A stretch of DNA of 15,370 nt from JAGXQV01 sp964527565. GTDB taxonomy: Bacteria; Pseudomonadota; Gammaproteobacteria; Burkholderiales; Sulfuricellaceae. The DNA lies in assembly GCA_964527565.1 (NCBI GenBank), contig CAZGOY010000061.1, positions 1-15,370 of the forward strand. The letters run 5' to 3'. The notes beneath the pieces were generated by a model. That model was not told the origin of the DNA. It searched no databases and worked only from the letters and a program-made list of their open reading frames with translations. The translations under genes and the position numbers were made by a program. Positions within the stretch are counted from its first letter, which is position 1. Every line of letters starts with the position of its first letter. Below, piece by piece: positions 14,423 through 15,370 of the stretch.

Positions 14423-15370
<948 letters not shown>

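Overview
The window reads as a GC-rich betaproteobacterial chromosome, most like Nitrosomonadales or Rhodocyclales. This rests on the two-domain ArgA, the nadE-glnB pair, the DUF4124-ntrB-ntrC order and overall protein similarity recalled from memory; no database search was possible.

Left end (1-909), accessory: two IS21-end-like direct repeats (2-48), a 185-bp nested palindrome with 17-bp perfect terminal inverted repeats (78-262), then a compact ccdA-ccdB type II toxin-antitoxin module with a likely operator overlapping its promoter. Plus strand, 1028-5079: argA (arginine biosynthesis), recO (recombinational repair), nadE (glutamine-dependent NAD synthetase) and glnB (PII nitrogen sensor). 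They are tightly packed (gaps of 4 to 18 bases) and probably co-transcribed. Next, 5110-6195 holds a visibly more AT-rich gene for an exported protein of unknown function, probably a later arrival.

Minus strand, 6239-15370, read right to left: the end of thiC (thiamine), an unrecognised 330-residue protein, a 696-residue TPR protein coupled to it by a 4-base overlap, a 599-residue SEC-C/TPR protein, a small exported DUF4124 protein, and the nitrogen two-component system ntrB-ntrC. Upstream of the DUF4124 gene is a palindrome very close to the enteric NtrC binding site. It overlaps a candidate extended -10 promoter and suggests NtrC autoregulation.

Functional logic: GlnB reports glutamine/2-oxoglutarate status and, by family knowledge, controls NtrB, which phosphorylates or dephosphorylates NtrC. 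Both halves of this circuit lie within 5 kb, converging on the AT-rich gene. nadE and argA also consume glutamine- or glutamate-derived nitrogen. The least explained part is the three-gene block at 9404-14374 (unknown, TPR, SEC-C/TPR), the best candidate here for an undescribed system, although nothing in the sequence yet assigns it a function.
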